A stretch of DNA of 64,000 bases, taken from NCBI GenBank assembly GCA_020634235.1, contig JACKCB010000002.1, forward strand, positions 868,001 through 932,000, read 5' to 3'. How positions within the stretch are numbered: position 1 is the stretch's first letter; each line of letters begins with the position of its first letter. Below the pieces are notes generated by a model, which saw only the letters and a list, made by a program, of their open reading frames with translations, made no database searches and was not told the DNA's origin. A program made the position numbers and the translations under genes. Positions 41,701 through 49,725 of this stretch are shown here, in pieces. This DNA comes from Ardenticatenaceae bacterium. GTDB taxonomy: Bacteria > Chloroflexota > Anaerolineae > Promineifilales > Promineifilaceae.

Positions 41701-42004
41701 CACCACGGCCGGCTTCACGCCCACGCCGGCCAACCAGCTTGGCACCGTGCTGCCCCCAACCTACGGCAGCAGCAACAGCCGGATCAGCTACACCGATACC
41801 ACCGCCACCGGCAGCGCCTACTACAAAGTGTGCGCGTACAACGCCGCCGGCATCCGCTCCGCCTGCACCGAGGCCGGCCCCACCGCCCTCAGTCTGCTGG
41901 CCGTGGATGCCCGCGCCGTGTCAGCCTCACTGGCCTGGCTGCTCATCCCGGCCGGGCTGCTGCTAACCCTCCTCCTCTACCGGCGGCGGCGCATCTCAGG
42001 CTAA
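38753..42004 (+). CDS. Surface-anchored GH13 alpha-amylase/neopullulanase-like enzyme
   Basis: Predicted 1083 residues; AAGGAG sits 8 bp before ATG 38753. Signal peptide, N-terminal beta modules (~35-300), GH13 barrel, a fibronectin-like module (~960-1050) and a C-terminal membrane helix with a basic R-R-R-R tail. All four GH13 regions are intact: D470-G-V-F-N-H, R-F-D599 (nucleophile), G-E636-E-W (acid/base) and H-D730. The extended loop segments and Y-Q-V-F-P-D-R-F suit cyclodextrin- or pullulan-degrading subfamilies as well as alpha-amylases. It likely hydrolyses glucans at the cell surface. Confidence 0.93.
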   Translation: MPASSRHPRFYLIIAGLLLLAALSLGAPRPGASAAPDSLGWVGNMSPAGGSTTTITVGGNFTVYVQVWKDGVTNAAGQGANISCTLRYAPVGYFGGTWGSPTDVPMSYNVDIGNNDEYMGTINPAVGLYEFTAFCTDTGDNSSLFQGAGYGRLVVNTASGGCNSAAQSDNNVYWNGLLHDSFSSSYRSPAGPVTTAQGTVTLTFRTCMDDLNTRPRIRVWNDYTDSETLTNLDFAGHAADASLGGVTYWSTNLPIPASATILYYVFRADDGSATAYYRDDDPKFYGGGYGQAEASQSTAYNNSYQLTVYDPAFSVPQWMQRGVVYQVFPDRFRDGDPANNPPAGRFAYARTNGAITRSQFGGANPAGDWNFTVCDPRSLSALNCADVDGGYYGDNFYGGDLQGILDKINDGYFDNLGVTVLYLNPIFRSPSNHKYDTADYLVIDPDFGDLATFQALATAANAHGIQLILDGVFNHTSSDSYYFDIYRRYDAAGNLTSPSGPGTDDQSGACESPVSPFRGWFYIPDIGTPGTGLTDRCDPNDADDPGGAWTQTYDAWYGYGSLPKLQANSTAVRNLVWNNGLSSVGPYWVSQGADGWRFDVGGDVDPGRTNNPANDYWEGFRSAVRAVNPNTITLGEEWGDASAWLLGSEWDSVMNYRFRSALLSWLFTGCSGSGCTSGTSFEDNDSNSGSSSGAISQINPSLFNARLMSIWEDYPPMALKAMMNLEGSHDTNRVRFLLKKINNNSDVAAVQRMKEWWLFAFTYPGAPTLYYGDEIGLNHDGVWATSKWEDDPYNRVPFPWPDASGSTYSYDATAQAADLQGFARHMASIRHGYRALQDGEVQHGLIIDDAKQVYGYGRTYGSGNDATTQTALIALNRSGSSQAVTFSNLNGAPLNLPNGKVLVDALTGTTYTVVGGQVAVTVPGSWGVVLLEQGAADTPAGPGNFSVVQGSAPAATYNLSWDSVTSDTGGGRELATYYTVHRDTTAGFTPTPANQLGTVLPPTYGSSNSRISYTDTTATGSAYYKVCAYNAAGIRSACTEAGPTALSLLAVDARAVSASLAWLLIPAGLLLTLLLYRRRRISG

Positions 42005-42049
42005 CCAGGCGGGGGGGAGCCCCCGGCCGGGAGACAAGGAGGTCACAGC

Positions 42050-43222
42050 TTGAATCGCGCTCTGCTGGGCCTGGCCTTCTGGCTGGGCCTGCCATCTACC
42101 GCCCTGCTGCAAAAATACTTTGGCCTGGCCGGCGTGGCCGCCTACCTGCTGGGCCTCGTGCTGGCCCTGCTGCTGTGGCCGCGCTTTGGCCGGCACCTAC
42201 CCCGGCCGGGGGCCGCCTTCCTGGAGAAACAATTCCCCTGGCTGGCCCTGCTCACCTGCGCCGCCCTATTGGGCCTCTTTGCCCTGGCCTATCCCATCAC
42301 CAACAACGGCCGCACCGGCGACCGGCGCACCAGCGGCAGCGACACCGACGACGCCCTGAACCTGGCCACGACCGAACTGCTGCACGGGCGCTACCCTTAT
42401 TACCCACGAACCTATCTGGACAACCCCATCACCCCCATGCCCGGTGCCCTGCTGCTGGCCATCCCCTTTGTTTTGCTGGGCAACAGCGCCTACCAGAGCT
42501 TTTTCTGGCTGCTGCTGTGGCTGCTGGCCATGCGCCGCCATTGGCAGGCCGGTCGCCCGCCGCTGCTGCTGCTGTGGCTGATGCTGGCCCTCTCCCCGGT
42601 TGTGGTATACAGCCTGGTGGTGGGCAACGATTACCTGGCCAACAGCCTGTACGTGCTGCTGTTCATGTTGTGGCTGGTGCGGTGGGCACCCCGGCCGGGG
42701 CTGAACCCCTGGCTCAAACTACTGCCCGCCATCTGCCTGGGCATTGGGTTGTCATCGCGGGCCAACTTCCTGCTGCTACTGCCCCTCATCTTCGCCACCC
42801 TGGCCCAGTTGGCCGGCCGGCCGGCGGCACTGCGCAGCACGGTCACAACCGGGCTAACCTTTCTGCTGGTGACATTACCCTTCTATCTGTACGACCCGGC
42901 CGGGTTCTCCCCCCTACACACCACCGATGAACTGGGCCGCTTCAACCACCTGCTGCCCTACGCCGGGCTGCTCATCCCCCTGGCCACGGCGCTGCTGGCC
43001 CTGTTCCTGGCCTGGCGGCAGCGCGTGGGCGCAGACTTGCAGCAGTTGTTCCGCAGCAGCGCCCTGGTCCTGGCCCTGCCGGTGCTGGCCGGCCTGGCCC
43101 TGGCCCTGCTGGCTTATGGCCCGGCCGGGTTCACCTTCGCCTTCTTTGGCCTCTTCCCCCTCTTCTTCGGGGCGACGGCCAGTTGGCACAGCGCAGTTTG
43201 CCCCCGGCCCCATTTGTTATAA
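42050..43222 (+). CDS. Polytopic membrane protein, GT-C glycosyltransferase-like
   Basis: Predicted 390 residues starting at TTG 42050, supported by AAGGAGGT six bases upstream. About ten membrane helices. The first large extracytoplasmic loop carries S-D-T-D-D-A-L-N-L-A, an acidic motif of the kind used by lipid-linked GT-C transferases, followed by G-R-Y-P-Y-Y. No closer family assignment is possible. A CCCGGCCGGG copy lies between the amylase stop and the ribosome-binding site. Role may be wall or exopolysaccharide glycosylation next to the amylase genes. Confidence 0.7.
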   Translation: MNRALLGLAFWLGLPSTALLQKYFGLAGVAAYLLGLVLALLLWPRFGRHLPRPGAAFLEKQFPWLALLTCAALLGLFALAYPITNNGRTGDRRTSGSDTDDALNLATTELLHGRYPYYPRTYLDNPITPMPGALLLAIPFVLLGNSAYQSFFWLLLWLLAMRRHWQAGRPPLLLLWLMLALSPVVVYSLVVGNDYLANSLYVLLFMLWLVRWAPRPGLNPWLKLLPAICLGIGLSSRANFLLLLPLIFATLAQLAGRPAALRSTVTTGLTFLLVTLPFYLYDPAGFSPLHTTDELGRFNHLLPYAGLLIPLATALLALFLAWRQRVGADLQQLFRSSALVLALPVLAGLALALLAYGPAGFTFAFFGLFPLFFGATASWHSAVCPRPHLL

Positions 43223-43223
43223 A
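43215..43223 (+). promoter_or_regulatory. Extended -10 directly before the second GH13 gene (leaderless?)
   Basis: TGTTATAAA ends 9 bp before the ATG at 43233 and no Shine-Dalgarno sequence is seen between them, so a transcript from this site would begin at or a few bases before the start codon. Confidence 0.45.
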
Positions 43224-43232
43224 CTGGACTGC

Positions 43233-44951
43233 ATGAACCGAAAATACCGCCTTCTTTCCCTTTCCCTTTCCCTTTTCCTGCTCCTGTCCCTGCTGCTGGC
43301 GGTGGCCTGCCGCCCGGCCGCCGCGGAACCCACCCCAACGCCAGCCCCGGCCGGGGCCATCCCCGTCTCCCCCCTCCCGGCCGGCCTGCCCACCGGCACC
43401 GACGGCCAGCCCTGGTGGAACGACACCGTCTACTACGAAATCTTCGTGCGCAGCTTTTACGACAGCGACGGCGACGGCGTAGGCGACCTGAACGGGTTGA
43501 TTGAGAAGCTGGATTACCTGAACGACGGCGACCCGGCCACCACCGACGACCTCGGCATCACCGGCCTCTGGCTCATGCCCATCATGGAGTCCCCCAGCTA
43601 CCACGGCTACGACGTGGTAGATTACTACACCGTAGACCAGGAATATGGCACCGTCGAAGATTTCCAACGGCTGATGGATGAGGCGCACAAGCGGGGCATT
43701 CGCGTCATCGTAGACCTGGTGCTAAACCACACCGGCCGGGACAACCCCTGGTTCCAGGAAGCCCAAGACGAAGGCGACCCTTACCGCGACTGGTACCTAT
43801 GGGCCGACGAAGACCCCGGCTACAAAGGCCCCTGGGGCGAAACCGTCTGGCACCCCACCGGCGACGAATATTTCTACGGCGTTTTTTGGGAAGGGATGCC
43901 CGACCTGAACTACCGCAACCCGGCCGTCACCGAGCAGATGCACGACATCTCCCGCTTCTGGCTGCAAGAGATGGGCGTGGACGGCTTCCGCCTGGACGCC
44001 GTGAAACACCTGATTGAAGAAGGACAGCTCCAGGAAAACACCGAGGCCACCTACGCCTGGTTTGCCGATTATCAAACCTTCTATGAGTCGATCGCCCCGC
44101 AGGCCATGGTCATCGGCGAGGTGTGGAGTCCCACCCCCGCGGTGGTACGCTACATCGACAACGGGCTGGACCTGGCCTTTGAGTTTGACCTGGCCCAGGC
44201 GATTTTGAACAGCGTGGAGGATGGCCGGCAGGATGGGGTGGCCGCCCAGATGGAGAAGGTGGTGGCCGGTTACCCGGCCGGGCAGTACGCCGTCTTCCTG
44301 ACCAACCACGACCAAAACCGGGTGATGTCAGAGCTAAACACCAACGCAGACAAAGCCCGCCTGGCCGGCACCATCCTGCTCACCGCACCCGGCGTGCCCT
44401 TCATCTATTACGGCGAAGAAATCGGCCTGCGCGGCATCAAGCCCGACGAAGACCTGCGCCGCCCCATGCAATGGTCGGCCGAGGAGAATGCCGGTTTCAC
44501 CAGCGGCACCCCCTGGCGCCCGCCGCACCGCACCTACACCGAATTCAACGTGGCCAGCGAGAGCAGCGACCCCAACTCGCTGCTGAGCCATTACCGCGCC
44601 CTGGTGCAGTTGCGCAGCAACCACGAAGCCCTGCGCGTGGGCGATTGGGCTTTGGTAGAGACCGGCACGCCCAAGGTCTACGCCTTCCTCCGCTTCAGCG
44701 ACGACGAGGTGATCCTGGTGCTGCTAAATCTGCGCGACGAGGAATTGGCCGATTATGCGCTCTCGTTGCCCGGCGGGGTACTCCCGGCCGGGGCGCTCAC
44801 CCCCAACACCCAGGCCTTCATGCTCTATGGCAGCGGCGACCCGGCCGGGCCAACCATCAGCGCCGACGGCAGCTTCAGTGACTACCAGCCCTTCCCCAGC
44901 CTGCCCCCCTACAGCAGCCTCATCCTCCAACTACAACCCGCCGCCAGGTAG
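43233..44951 (+). CDS. GH13 alpha-glucosidase/amylase lipoprotein
   Basis: Predicted 572 residues from ATG 43233. Lipobox near A-V-A-C-R, then a short Thr/Pro linker and a complete catalytic barrel. Region I D161-L-V-L-N-H, region II G-F-R-L-D255 (nucleophile), region III G-E296-V-W (acid/base), region IV N-H-D360. The early Y-E-I-F-V-R-S-F-Y-D-S-D-G-D-G-V-G-D-L-N-G-L-I-E-K-L-D-Y-L pattern is typical of oligosaccharide-acting GH13 enzymes and alpha-amylases of this group. It would finish at the surface what the upstream amylase starts. The GH13-GT-GH13 order and shared strand suggest co-regulation. Confidence 0.94.
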   Translation: MNRKYRLLSLSLSLFLLLSLLLAVACRPAAAEPTPTPAPAGAIPVSPLPAGLPTGTDGQPWWNDTVYYEIFVRSFYDSDGDGVGDLNGLIEKLDYLNDGDPATTDDLGITGLWLMPIMESPSYHGYDVVDYYTVDQEYGTVEDFQRLMDEAHKRGIRVIVDLVLNHTGRDNPWFQEAQDEGDPYRDWYLWADEDPGYKGPWGETVWHPTGDEYFYGVFWEGMPDLNYRNPAVTEQMHDISRFWLQEMGVDGFRLDAVKHLIEEGQLQENTEATYAWFADYQTFYESIAPQAMVIGEVWSPTPAVVRYIDNGLDLAFEFDLAQAILNSVEDGRQDGVAAQMEKVVAGYPAGQYAVFLTNHDQNRVMSELNTNADKARLAGTILLTAPGVPFIYYGEEIGLRGIKPDEDLRRPMQWSAEENAGFTSGTPWRPPHRTYTEFNVASESSDPNSLLSHYRALVQLRSNHEALRVGDWALVETGTPKVYAFLRFSDDEVILVLLNLRDEELADYALSLPGGVLPAGALTPNTQAFMLYGSGDPAGPTISADGSFSDYQPFPSLPPYSSLILQLQPAAR

Positions 44952-44970
44952 AACGGACCACACAACCACC

Positions 44971-45639
44971 ATGCCCCCTTCACCCCACGTCAAAATCTGC
45001 GGCCTTACCAACCTGGCCGACGCCCTGGTCGCCCGCGATGCCGGGGCCGACCTGCTCGGCTTCATCTTCTATCCCCCCAGCCCGCGGGCCATCAGCCTGG
45101 CTGCGGCCCAGACCATTGTGGCCCGGCTGCGGGCTGAGCCGGGCTGCCCCATGCTGGTGGGCGTCTTCGTCAACGAAAGCGCCACTCACGTGGCCGCCAT
45201 CCTCGACCAGGGCCAGCTCGACCTGGCCCAACTCAGCGGCGAAGAAACCCCCAACCTCATCGGCGATCCCGATTCACCACTGTACGGCCGCAGCTACAAG
45301 GCGCTGCGCCCCACCTCCCTCACCGAAGCCGAAGTGGAAGCGGAGTGGTACCTGCCGCCGGAGCCGCTCCCCGGCCGGCCATCACTGCTCATCGACGCCC
45401 ACCACCCCACCCTGCGCGGCGGCACCGGCCGGGTAGCCGACTGGTCCCTCACCGCCCACCTGGCCGCCACCATCCCCGGCCTGCTGCTGGCCGGCGGCCT
45501 GACCCCGGACAACGTGGCCCAGGCCGTGGCCCAGGTACAGCCCTTTGGCGTAGATGTGGCCAGCGGGGTGGAAGCCGCCCCCGGCCGGAAAGACCACGCC
45601 CGCCTGCGCGCCTTCATCCGCGCCGCCAAACAAACCTGA
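44971..45639 (+). CDS. trpF: Phosphoribosylanthranilate isomerase
   Basis: Predicted 222 residues from ATG 44971. It catalyses the third step of tryptophan synthesis, an Amadori rearrangement. The catalytic cysteine is in K-I-C-G-L-T at the N terminus and the general acid aspartate in D-V-A-S-G-V-E near the C terminus; the phosphate-binding loop G-G-L-T-P-D-N-V is present. No other trp gene is in the window. It lies 19 bp after the GH13 stop, but a functional link with starch use is not implied. Confidence 0.95.
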   Translation: MPPSPHVKICGLTNLADALVARDAGADLLGFIFYPPSPRAISLAAAQTIVARLRAEPGCPMLVGVFVNESATHVAAILDQGQLDLAQLSGEETPNLIGDPDSPLYGRSYKALRPTSLTEAEVEAEWYLPPEPLPGRPSLLIDAHHPTLRGGTGRVADWSLTAHLAATIPGLLLAGGLTPDNVAQAVAQVQPFGVDVASGVEAAPGRKDHARLRAFIRAAKQT

Positions 45640-45659
45640 GCCTGCCAACGGAACCAGCC

Positions 45660-46190
45660 ATGACCTCTCCCTTCACCACCCTCTCCAGCCGGATCGCCTG
45701 GGCCTGCCCCTGGTACAACATCCGCCAGGACAAACTGCTGCTGCCCGATGGCCGGCCGGGCGAATACAATGTCGTCCAGCACCCCGGCGCCGCCTGGGTG
45801 GTGCCCGTCACCCCACAGGGCGAGGTCGTGCTGCTGTGGCATTACCGCTATACTGTCGACGATTGGTGCTGGGAACTCCCGGCCGGGGGTCTAAAACCCA
45901 ACCACACCCCCCTGCAAACCGCCCAAGAAGAGCTGCGCGAAGAAATCGGTGGCACCGCGGCCACCTGGCAAGAAGTCGGCTGGTTCTACAGCTCCAACGG
46001 CATCAGCAACGAAAAAGCCCACATCTTCCTGGCCACCGGCGTCACTCTGGGCCCCACCGCCCACGAACCGGCCGAAGTCATGACCCTCCACCGCAAACCG
46101 CTGGCCGAAGCCCTGCACATGGCGCGCACCGCCCAAATTAACGACGGCCCCTCCGCCCTGGCCCTTATCCTGGCCGAACCCTATCTGTAA
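45660..46190 (+). CDS. NUDIX hydrolase, ADP-ribose pyrophosphatase-like
   Basis: Predicted 176 residues from ATG 45660, 20 bp after trpF. The NUDIX box runs from G-G-L-K-P-N-H-T to E-E-L-R-E-E-I-G-G: the metal-binding E-E pair is kept, but two consensus residues are replaced (Glu by His in the first half, Arg by Glu before E-L). The preceding W-E-L-P-A-G and the overall layout match ADP-ribose/NDP-sugar pyrophosphatases. Activity is likely but the altered box leaves some doubt. Confidence 0.82.
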   Translation: MTSPFTTLSSRIAWACPWYNIRQDKLLLPDGRPGEYNVVQHPGAAWVVPVTPQGEVVLLWHYRYTVDDWCWELPAGGLKPNHTPLQTAQEELREEIGGTAATWQEVGWFYSSNGISNEKAHIFLATGVTLGPTAHEPAEVMTLHRKPLAEALHMARTAQINDGPSALALILAEPYL

Positions 46191-46218
46191 ACGCCTGCGG
46201 CCGTCTGTAACCACCTGC

Positions 46219-46596
46219 CTATTCAGCCAGGGCCACATCCTCAAAGAAGAACAGCAGCGCCGCCGCCCCCTCAATCTCATCCTGCATGCCAGTCATGCGC
46301 CCCACCAGCAAATCTTCCTCGCTTTCGTCGGGGTCGCAATAGAAGTACAGCGAGCCATCGGCGCGGACATAGCCAATGCCAGCCTCGCCATCCTCAAAGA
46401 GGCCCACAACCTCCCCCTCCTCCTCCAGCCAACCTACCAGCTCATCGTCCCGGTCGCGCACTTCCCGCTCGTCATAATCCACCCAGCCCACGCACTCATG
46501 CTTGCTGGCCCGGCGAGCGTAAATTTTGCCATCCGTGTCAATCCAGCCAATGCGCAGCTCCGCGGCCCCATCGGCAATACGATAGATTTCCGCCAT
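46219..46596 (-). CDS. Acidic hypothetical protein with short beta repeats
   Basis: Predicted 125 residues. Four imperfect repeats are visible: I-G-W-I-D..G-K-I-Y, V-G-W-V-D-Y-D, V-G-W-L-E-E-E-G-E-V and I-G-Y-V-R..G-S-L-Y. This suggests a small beta-propeller or beta-roll-type module. The protein is strongly acidic. No named family recognised and no link to its neighbours is evident. The 193-bp gap to the next gene holds one CCCGGCCGGG copy only. Confidence 0.6.
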   Translation of the reverse strand: MAEIYRIADGAAELRIGWIDTDGKIYARRASKHECVGWVDYDEREVRDRDDELVGWLEEEGEVVGLFEDGEAGIGYVRADGSLYFYCDPDESEEDLLVGRMTGMQDEIEGAAALLFFFEDVALAE

Positions 46597-46789
46597 TGTT
46601 CACAAGTCTCCATGGTGTAGCAAAGTTCCGGCCCATCGGGCACGGATCGATGTTACCTCGCTTGTCCCATTCTTACGAGTATTTCACCCGGCCGGGGCCA
46701 TCTACCCATACGCCCCCGCCCCAACAGGCATCGGCTGCCGCCCCCTGCCACACCGCCCATAGCCGGAGCGCCGTCAGCGCCGGCCTGCG

Positions 46790-47875
46790 TCACGAATCGC
46801 CCGGCGGGCCATTCCCCTCGTCATCTTCCTGCTCCATAAAGAGCTTGAGCGCGGCAAAAGTCGCTTCCACCGCCCCCGGCCGGACCGTGTAGCGCCGCTT
46901 CCCCTCCGCCCCCATCGTCAGGTGAACCAGGCGGGCCAGGCGCAGCACGTGCAAATGGTGCACCACCGTGGGGGCGCGCAGCCGCAGCCGCCGCGCCAGC
47001 CGCGAAGGACTAGAGGGTTCGTCCGTGAGGTAATGCAAAATGCGCAGCCGCGTCGGGTCGGCCAGCGCCTTCAGCGCCTGGTAGAGTGCATCAGGCACAA
47101 ATTCGCCAGGGACCAACGAGGCATCCCCCGGCCGGGCGCCAAACACAAACAACTCCTGCCCCGTGCGCAGCGGATACTCAATAATCAGCGGCGTGATCCA
47201 AAAGGAAGGCACCATCACCATCTGGGTTACTTCCGGCAGCGCCTCCAGGCGCAAACCCTGCGACAGCTCTTCCAACAGCGCCAGCAGCGGCATGCCCGCC
47301 GCCAGCGCCTGTCCCTGGGCCACCGCCTCCGCCAGCGCCGGCCGGATACGCGCCTCCTCCTCGGCAAAAAACGCCTCGTAATACGCTTCCAGCCCCGACA
47401 GAATCAGCTCGCCAAACGCCTCCGGCCGGGACCACATATCCAGCAGCGCCACCACATCCTTCTTCGACGGTGGCGAACTGCGATGCTGCACCATCCAGGC
47501 GCGCAGGCTGGCATAATCAGCATCATCCCAACTCCCCTGCGCCGCCACCCGCTGCAGCATCTCGTTCATCTCCCGCCCCGGCTTCTGCGGAAAACTGGCC
47601 ATCACCGGCAGCCGCTCCCGCACCGGCAGCGCCGCCAGGGTCGCCAGCAGCACCGCCCCGTCCTGGGGCAGCGGCAGTTCATGCAAAAAATCCAGCGGCC
47701 AGAGAAAAGCGCTGTTGCGCTGGAAAAACTCACGCTCCTCCGCCGGCAGGCGGGAGCGCACGCCAGCCGCCCAAGCCCCACGCAGTCCGTACCGCTCCGG
47801 CTCGTACAGCACGTGCAAACTCAAAATCATGTCATAGGCAGTCCCAACCTGCCAGATAAGCTGCGGATTTCCCAT
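46790..47875 (-). CDS. ArsR-type winged-helix transcriptional regulator
   Basis: Predicted 361 residues from ATG 47875; a TTG start at 47905 behind GGGGGCAGGG is an alternative. The N-terminal ~240 residues form a helical domain of the kind fused to ArsR-like regulators. Residues ~255-340 are the DNA-binding domain: L-A-D-P-T-R-L-R-I-L-H-Y-L-T, S-R-L-A-R-R-L-R-L-R-A-P-T-V-V-H-H-L-H-V-L-R-L-A-R-L-V and a K-R-R-Y-T-V wing. No metal-binding C-x-C in helix 3. It follows the MFS gene on the same strand by about 100 bp and probably controls the exporters. Confidence 0.85.
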   Translation of the reverse strand: MGNPQLIWQVGTAYDMILSLHVLYEPERYGLRGAWAAGVRSRLPAEEREFFQRNSAFLWPLDFLHELPLPQDGAVLLATLAALPVRERLPVMASFPQKPGREMNEMLQRVAAQGSWDDADYASLRAWMVQHRSSPPSKKDVVALLDMWSRPEAFGELILSGLEAYYEAFFAEEEARIRPALAEAVAQGQALAAGMPLLALLEELSQGLRLEALPEVTQMVMVPSFWITPLIIEYPLRTGQELFVFGARPGDASLVPGEFVPDALYQALKALADPTRLRILHYLTDEPSSPSRLARRLRLRAPTVVHHLHVLRLARLVHLTMGAEGKRRYTVRPGAVEATFAALKLFMEQEDDEGNGPPGDS

Positions 47876-47979
47876 GCTCTTTTTCTCTAGTTTCCCGATT
47901 TTCAAACCCTGCCCCCTAGCATAACGATGGCCGGTCTATTCGGCAACCAGCGAAATGCCCTAAGGGCAGCCAAACAGCC

Positions 47980-49356
47980 TCAGTCGCTCGCCGCTGCGGC
48001 CGCCAACGCCTCCTCCGCCTGCACCCCGGCCGGGGACGCAGCAAAATCTGGCAAACGCACTTCCACCTCACGCACCAGGGGCACCAGGTAGCCGGTGGCC
48101 GCCGCCGCCGCCCCCAACAGCCCAGACAACACCATAATCAAGGCCATGCCCGCGCCTGGCCCGGTGCCCACCAGCCAGCCAAACAGCCCCGCCAGCCGGC
48201 CATCCGCCATCATCGCCGGCTCAAACAGCCGGTCGGCCAGCGGCCCCACTAGCAAAGTCGCCAGCGGAAAGGTAATCTGGGCAATGAGCCGGCGCACAGC
48301 AAAAACGCGCCCCTGCACATCCGGGGCCACCTTCGCCTGCCAGATCGCCTGGTTCGACCCATTCAAAACTGGCAGGATCAGGAACAGTGAAAAGGAAGCC
48401 ACAGTCCAGATGAGCAGGCCACGCCCCAGGCCCATGAGCGTCTGGCCCAACAGAGCGGCCGAGAACATGCCCCCCAACACGCCCAGGATGCGCCGCCGCG
48501 GGCCGCCCCAGGCGCTCAGCAGCAAACCGCCCACCACGCCGCCAATCGCCCCCACCGACTGCACCGTGCCCAATACCAGCTCATCATTCCCGGTACGCGC
48601 CAGAATCATCGGCGCGACCAGCACCATGGCAAAGGCGCTGAGGAAATTGAGGGTTGTGAAGACCAGTTGCAGTCCCAGCAAACTGGGCCGCCGGTAGATG
48701 TAGCGGAAACCGTACACCGATTCCTGCCACAAACTGCCCTGCCCTTCCCGGCCGGCGTCACTCTGCACCGGCTGGGGAATAAACACAAAGAACAGCACCC
48801 CTACCGCAAACAAAAACGTCACAATATCAATCAGCAAAATACTCGACAGCCCCAGCAGCGCCAACAGCGCCCCGGCCATCACCGGGGCCATGACCCCGGA
48901 GGCCGACTGGGCCAGCGACAACAGTCCACTGGCCCGCGCATACTGCTCCTTGGGCAGCATCAGCGTCACCGCCGCCGAATAAGCCGGAAACTGGAACGCC
49001 TGAAACACCCCGGCAAACGCTCCGGTCACATAAAGATGCCAGATTTGCAGGTTGCCGCTCAGATAAAGCAAGAACACCGCAATCGTCGCCAGCCCGGCGG
49101 CCACGTCACTGATCATCATCACCAGCTTGCGGTTCCAGCGGTCCACCAGCGCGCCGGCTACCGGGCTAAGGAGAACCGTGGGTGCAAAGGCAAAGAAGGC
49201 CACCAGTGCCAGGGCCGTTGCCTGCCCGGTCAACTCATAGGCCCAGATGGTCAGGGCAAAGGCAGTCATCGCACTGCCGGTGAGCGACACCAACTGCCCG
49301 GCCCACACAAGCATGAAGGCCCGCATGCCGGTATACTGCCTGGTTGAACTGGTCAT
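47980..49356 (-). CDS. MFS efflux transporter
   Basis: Predicted 458 residues, 12 membrane helices, with GGAGAAGGAA before the ATG. The N-terminal V-W-A-G-Q-L-V-S-L-T-G-S-A-M-T and the D-R-W-N-R-K loop after helix 2 match the MFS_3 or EntS-like drug/siderophore exporter group. Substrate unknown. It is encoded next to an ArsR-type regulator and divergently from a second MFS gene, with an operator-like array in between. Confidence 0.9.
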   Translation of the reverse strand: MTSSTRQYTGMRAFMLVWAGQLVSLTGSAMTAFALTIWAYELTGQATALALVAFFAFAPTVLLSPVAGALVDRWNRKLVMMISDVAAGLATIAVFLLYLSGNLQIWHLYVTGAFAGVFQAFQFPAYSAAVTLMLPKEQYARASGLLSLAQSASGVMAPVMAGALLALLGLSSILLIDIVTFLFAVGVLFFVFIPQPVQSDAGREGQGSLWQESVYGFRYIYRRPSLLGLQLVFTTLNFLSAFAMVLVAPMILARTGNDELVLGTVQSVGAIGGVVGGLLLSAWGGPRRRILGVLGGMFSAALLGQTLMGLGRGLLIWTVASFSLFLILPVLNGSNQAIWQAKVAPDVQGRVFAVRRLIAQITFPLATLLVGPLADRLFEPAMMADGRLAGLFGWLVGTGPGAGMALIMVLSGLLGAAAAATGYLVPLVREVEVRLPDFAASPAGVQAEEALAAAAASD

Positions 49357-49444
49357 AAGCTGATTTCCTTCTCCAATTCTCGCGTGCTAAATTCGCCGCT
49401 GGCCTCATTGTTGCCGGGCCGCAACGATGCACGTCTCTTGGGGC

Positions 49445-49483
49445 TGAGCCTGTCGAAGCCCGGTTCCCTCTCCAACAGGCTCA
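49445..49483. repeat. 9-bp inverted repeat containing a widespread GAGCCTGTCGAAG-type repeat
   Basis: TGAGCCTGT (49445-49453) and ACAGGCTCA (49475-49483) flank 21 bp and include GCTGAGCCTGTCGAAGC. This core sequence recurs as dispersed intergenic palindromes in many unrelated bacteria; here a single copy is seen in the gap between the two MFS genes. Confidence 0.6.
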
Positions 49484-49639
49484 GACGACACCTGTATCGT
49501 CGCGCTGTACCCGACAAATTGGCAATTCCCCGGCCGGGTCCGCAGGCACCAATCTGGCAAGCGTCAGGCCCATTCATTTCTGCGTCCCTCCGGCCCTCAG
49601 GGCCAATGCCCCAATCTCTGGTTATCCGGGAGAAAAGGT

Positions 49640-49677
49640 GTTAGACTAACAGCCAGCCTGTTAGATAATAGTCTAAC
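49640..49677 (+). promoter_or_regulatory. GTTAG/CTAAC operator array overlapping a promoter
   Basis: Half-sites GTTAG at 49640 and 49660 (20 bp apart, two helical turns) and CTAAC at 49646 and 49673 form a perfect palindrome GTTAGACTAAC (49640-49650) and a second gapped one (49660-49677). A larger 11-bp inverted repeat spans 49638-49648/49669-49679. -35-like TTAGAC (49641-49646) and -10-like GATAAT (49664-49669), spaced 17 bp, overlap the half-sites, as expected for repression of the downstream MFS gene. Confidence 0.7.
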
Positions 49678-49725
49678 ACACACTGTCTGTCAATAAACCC
49701 ACCCGGCCGGGAAGGCAAAGAACAC

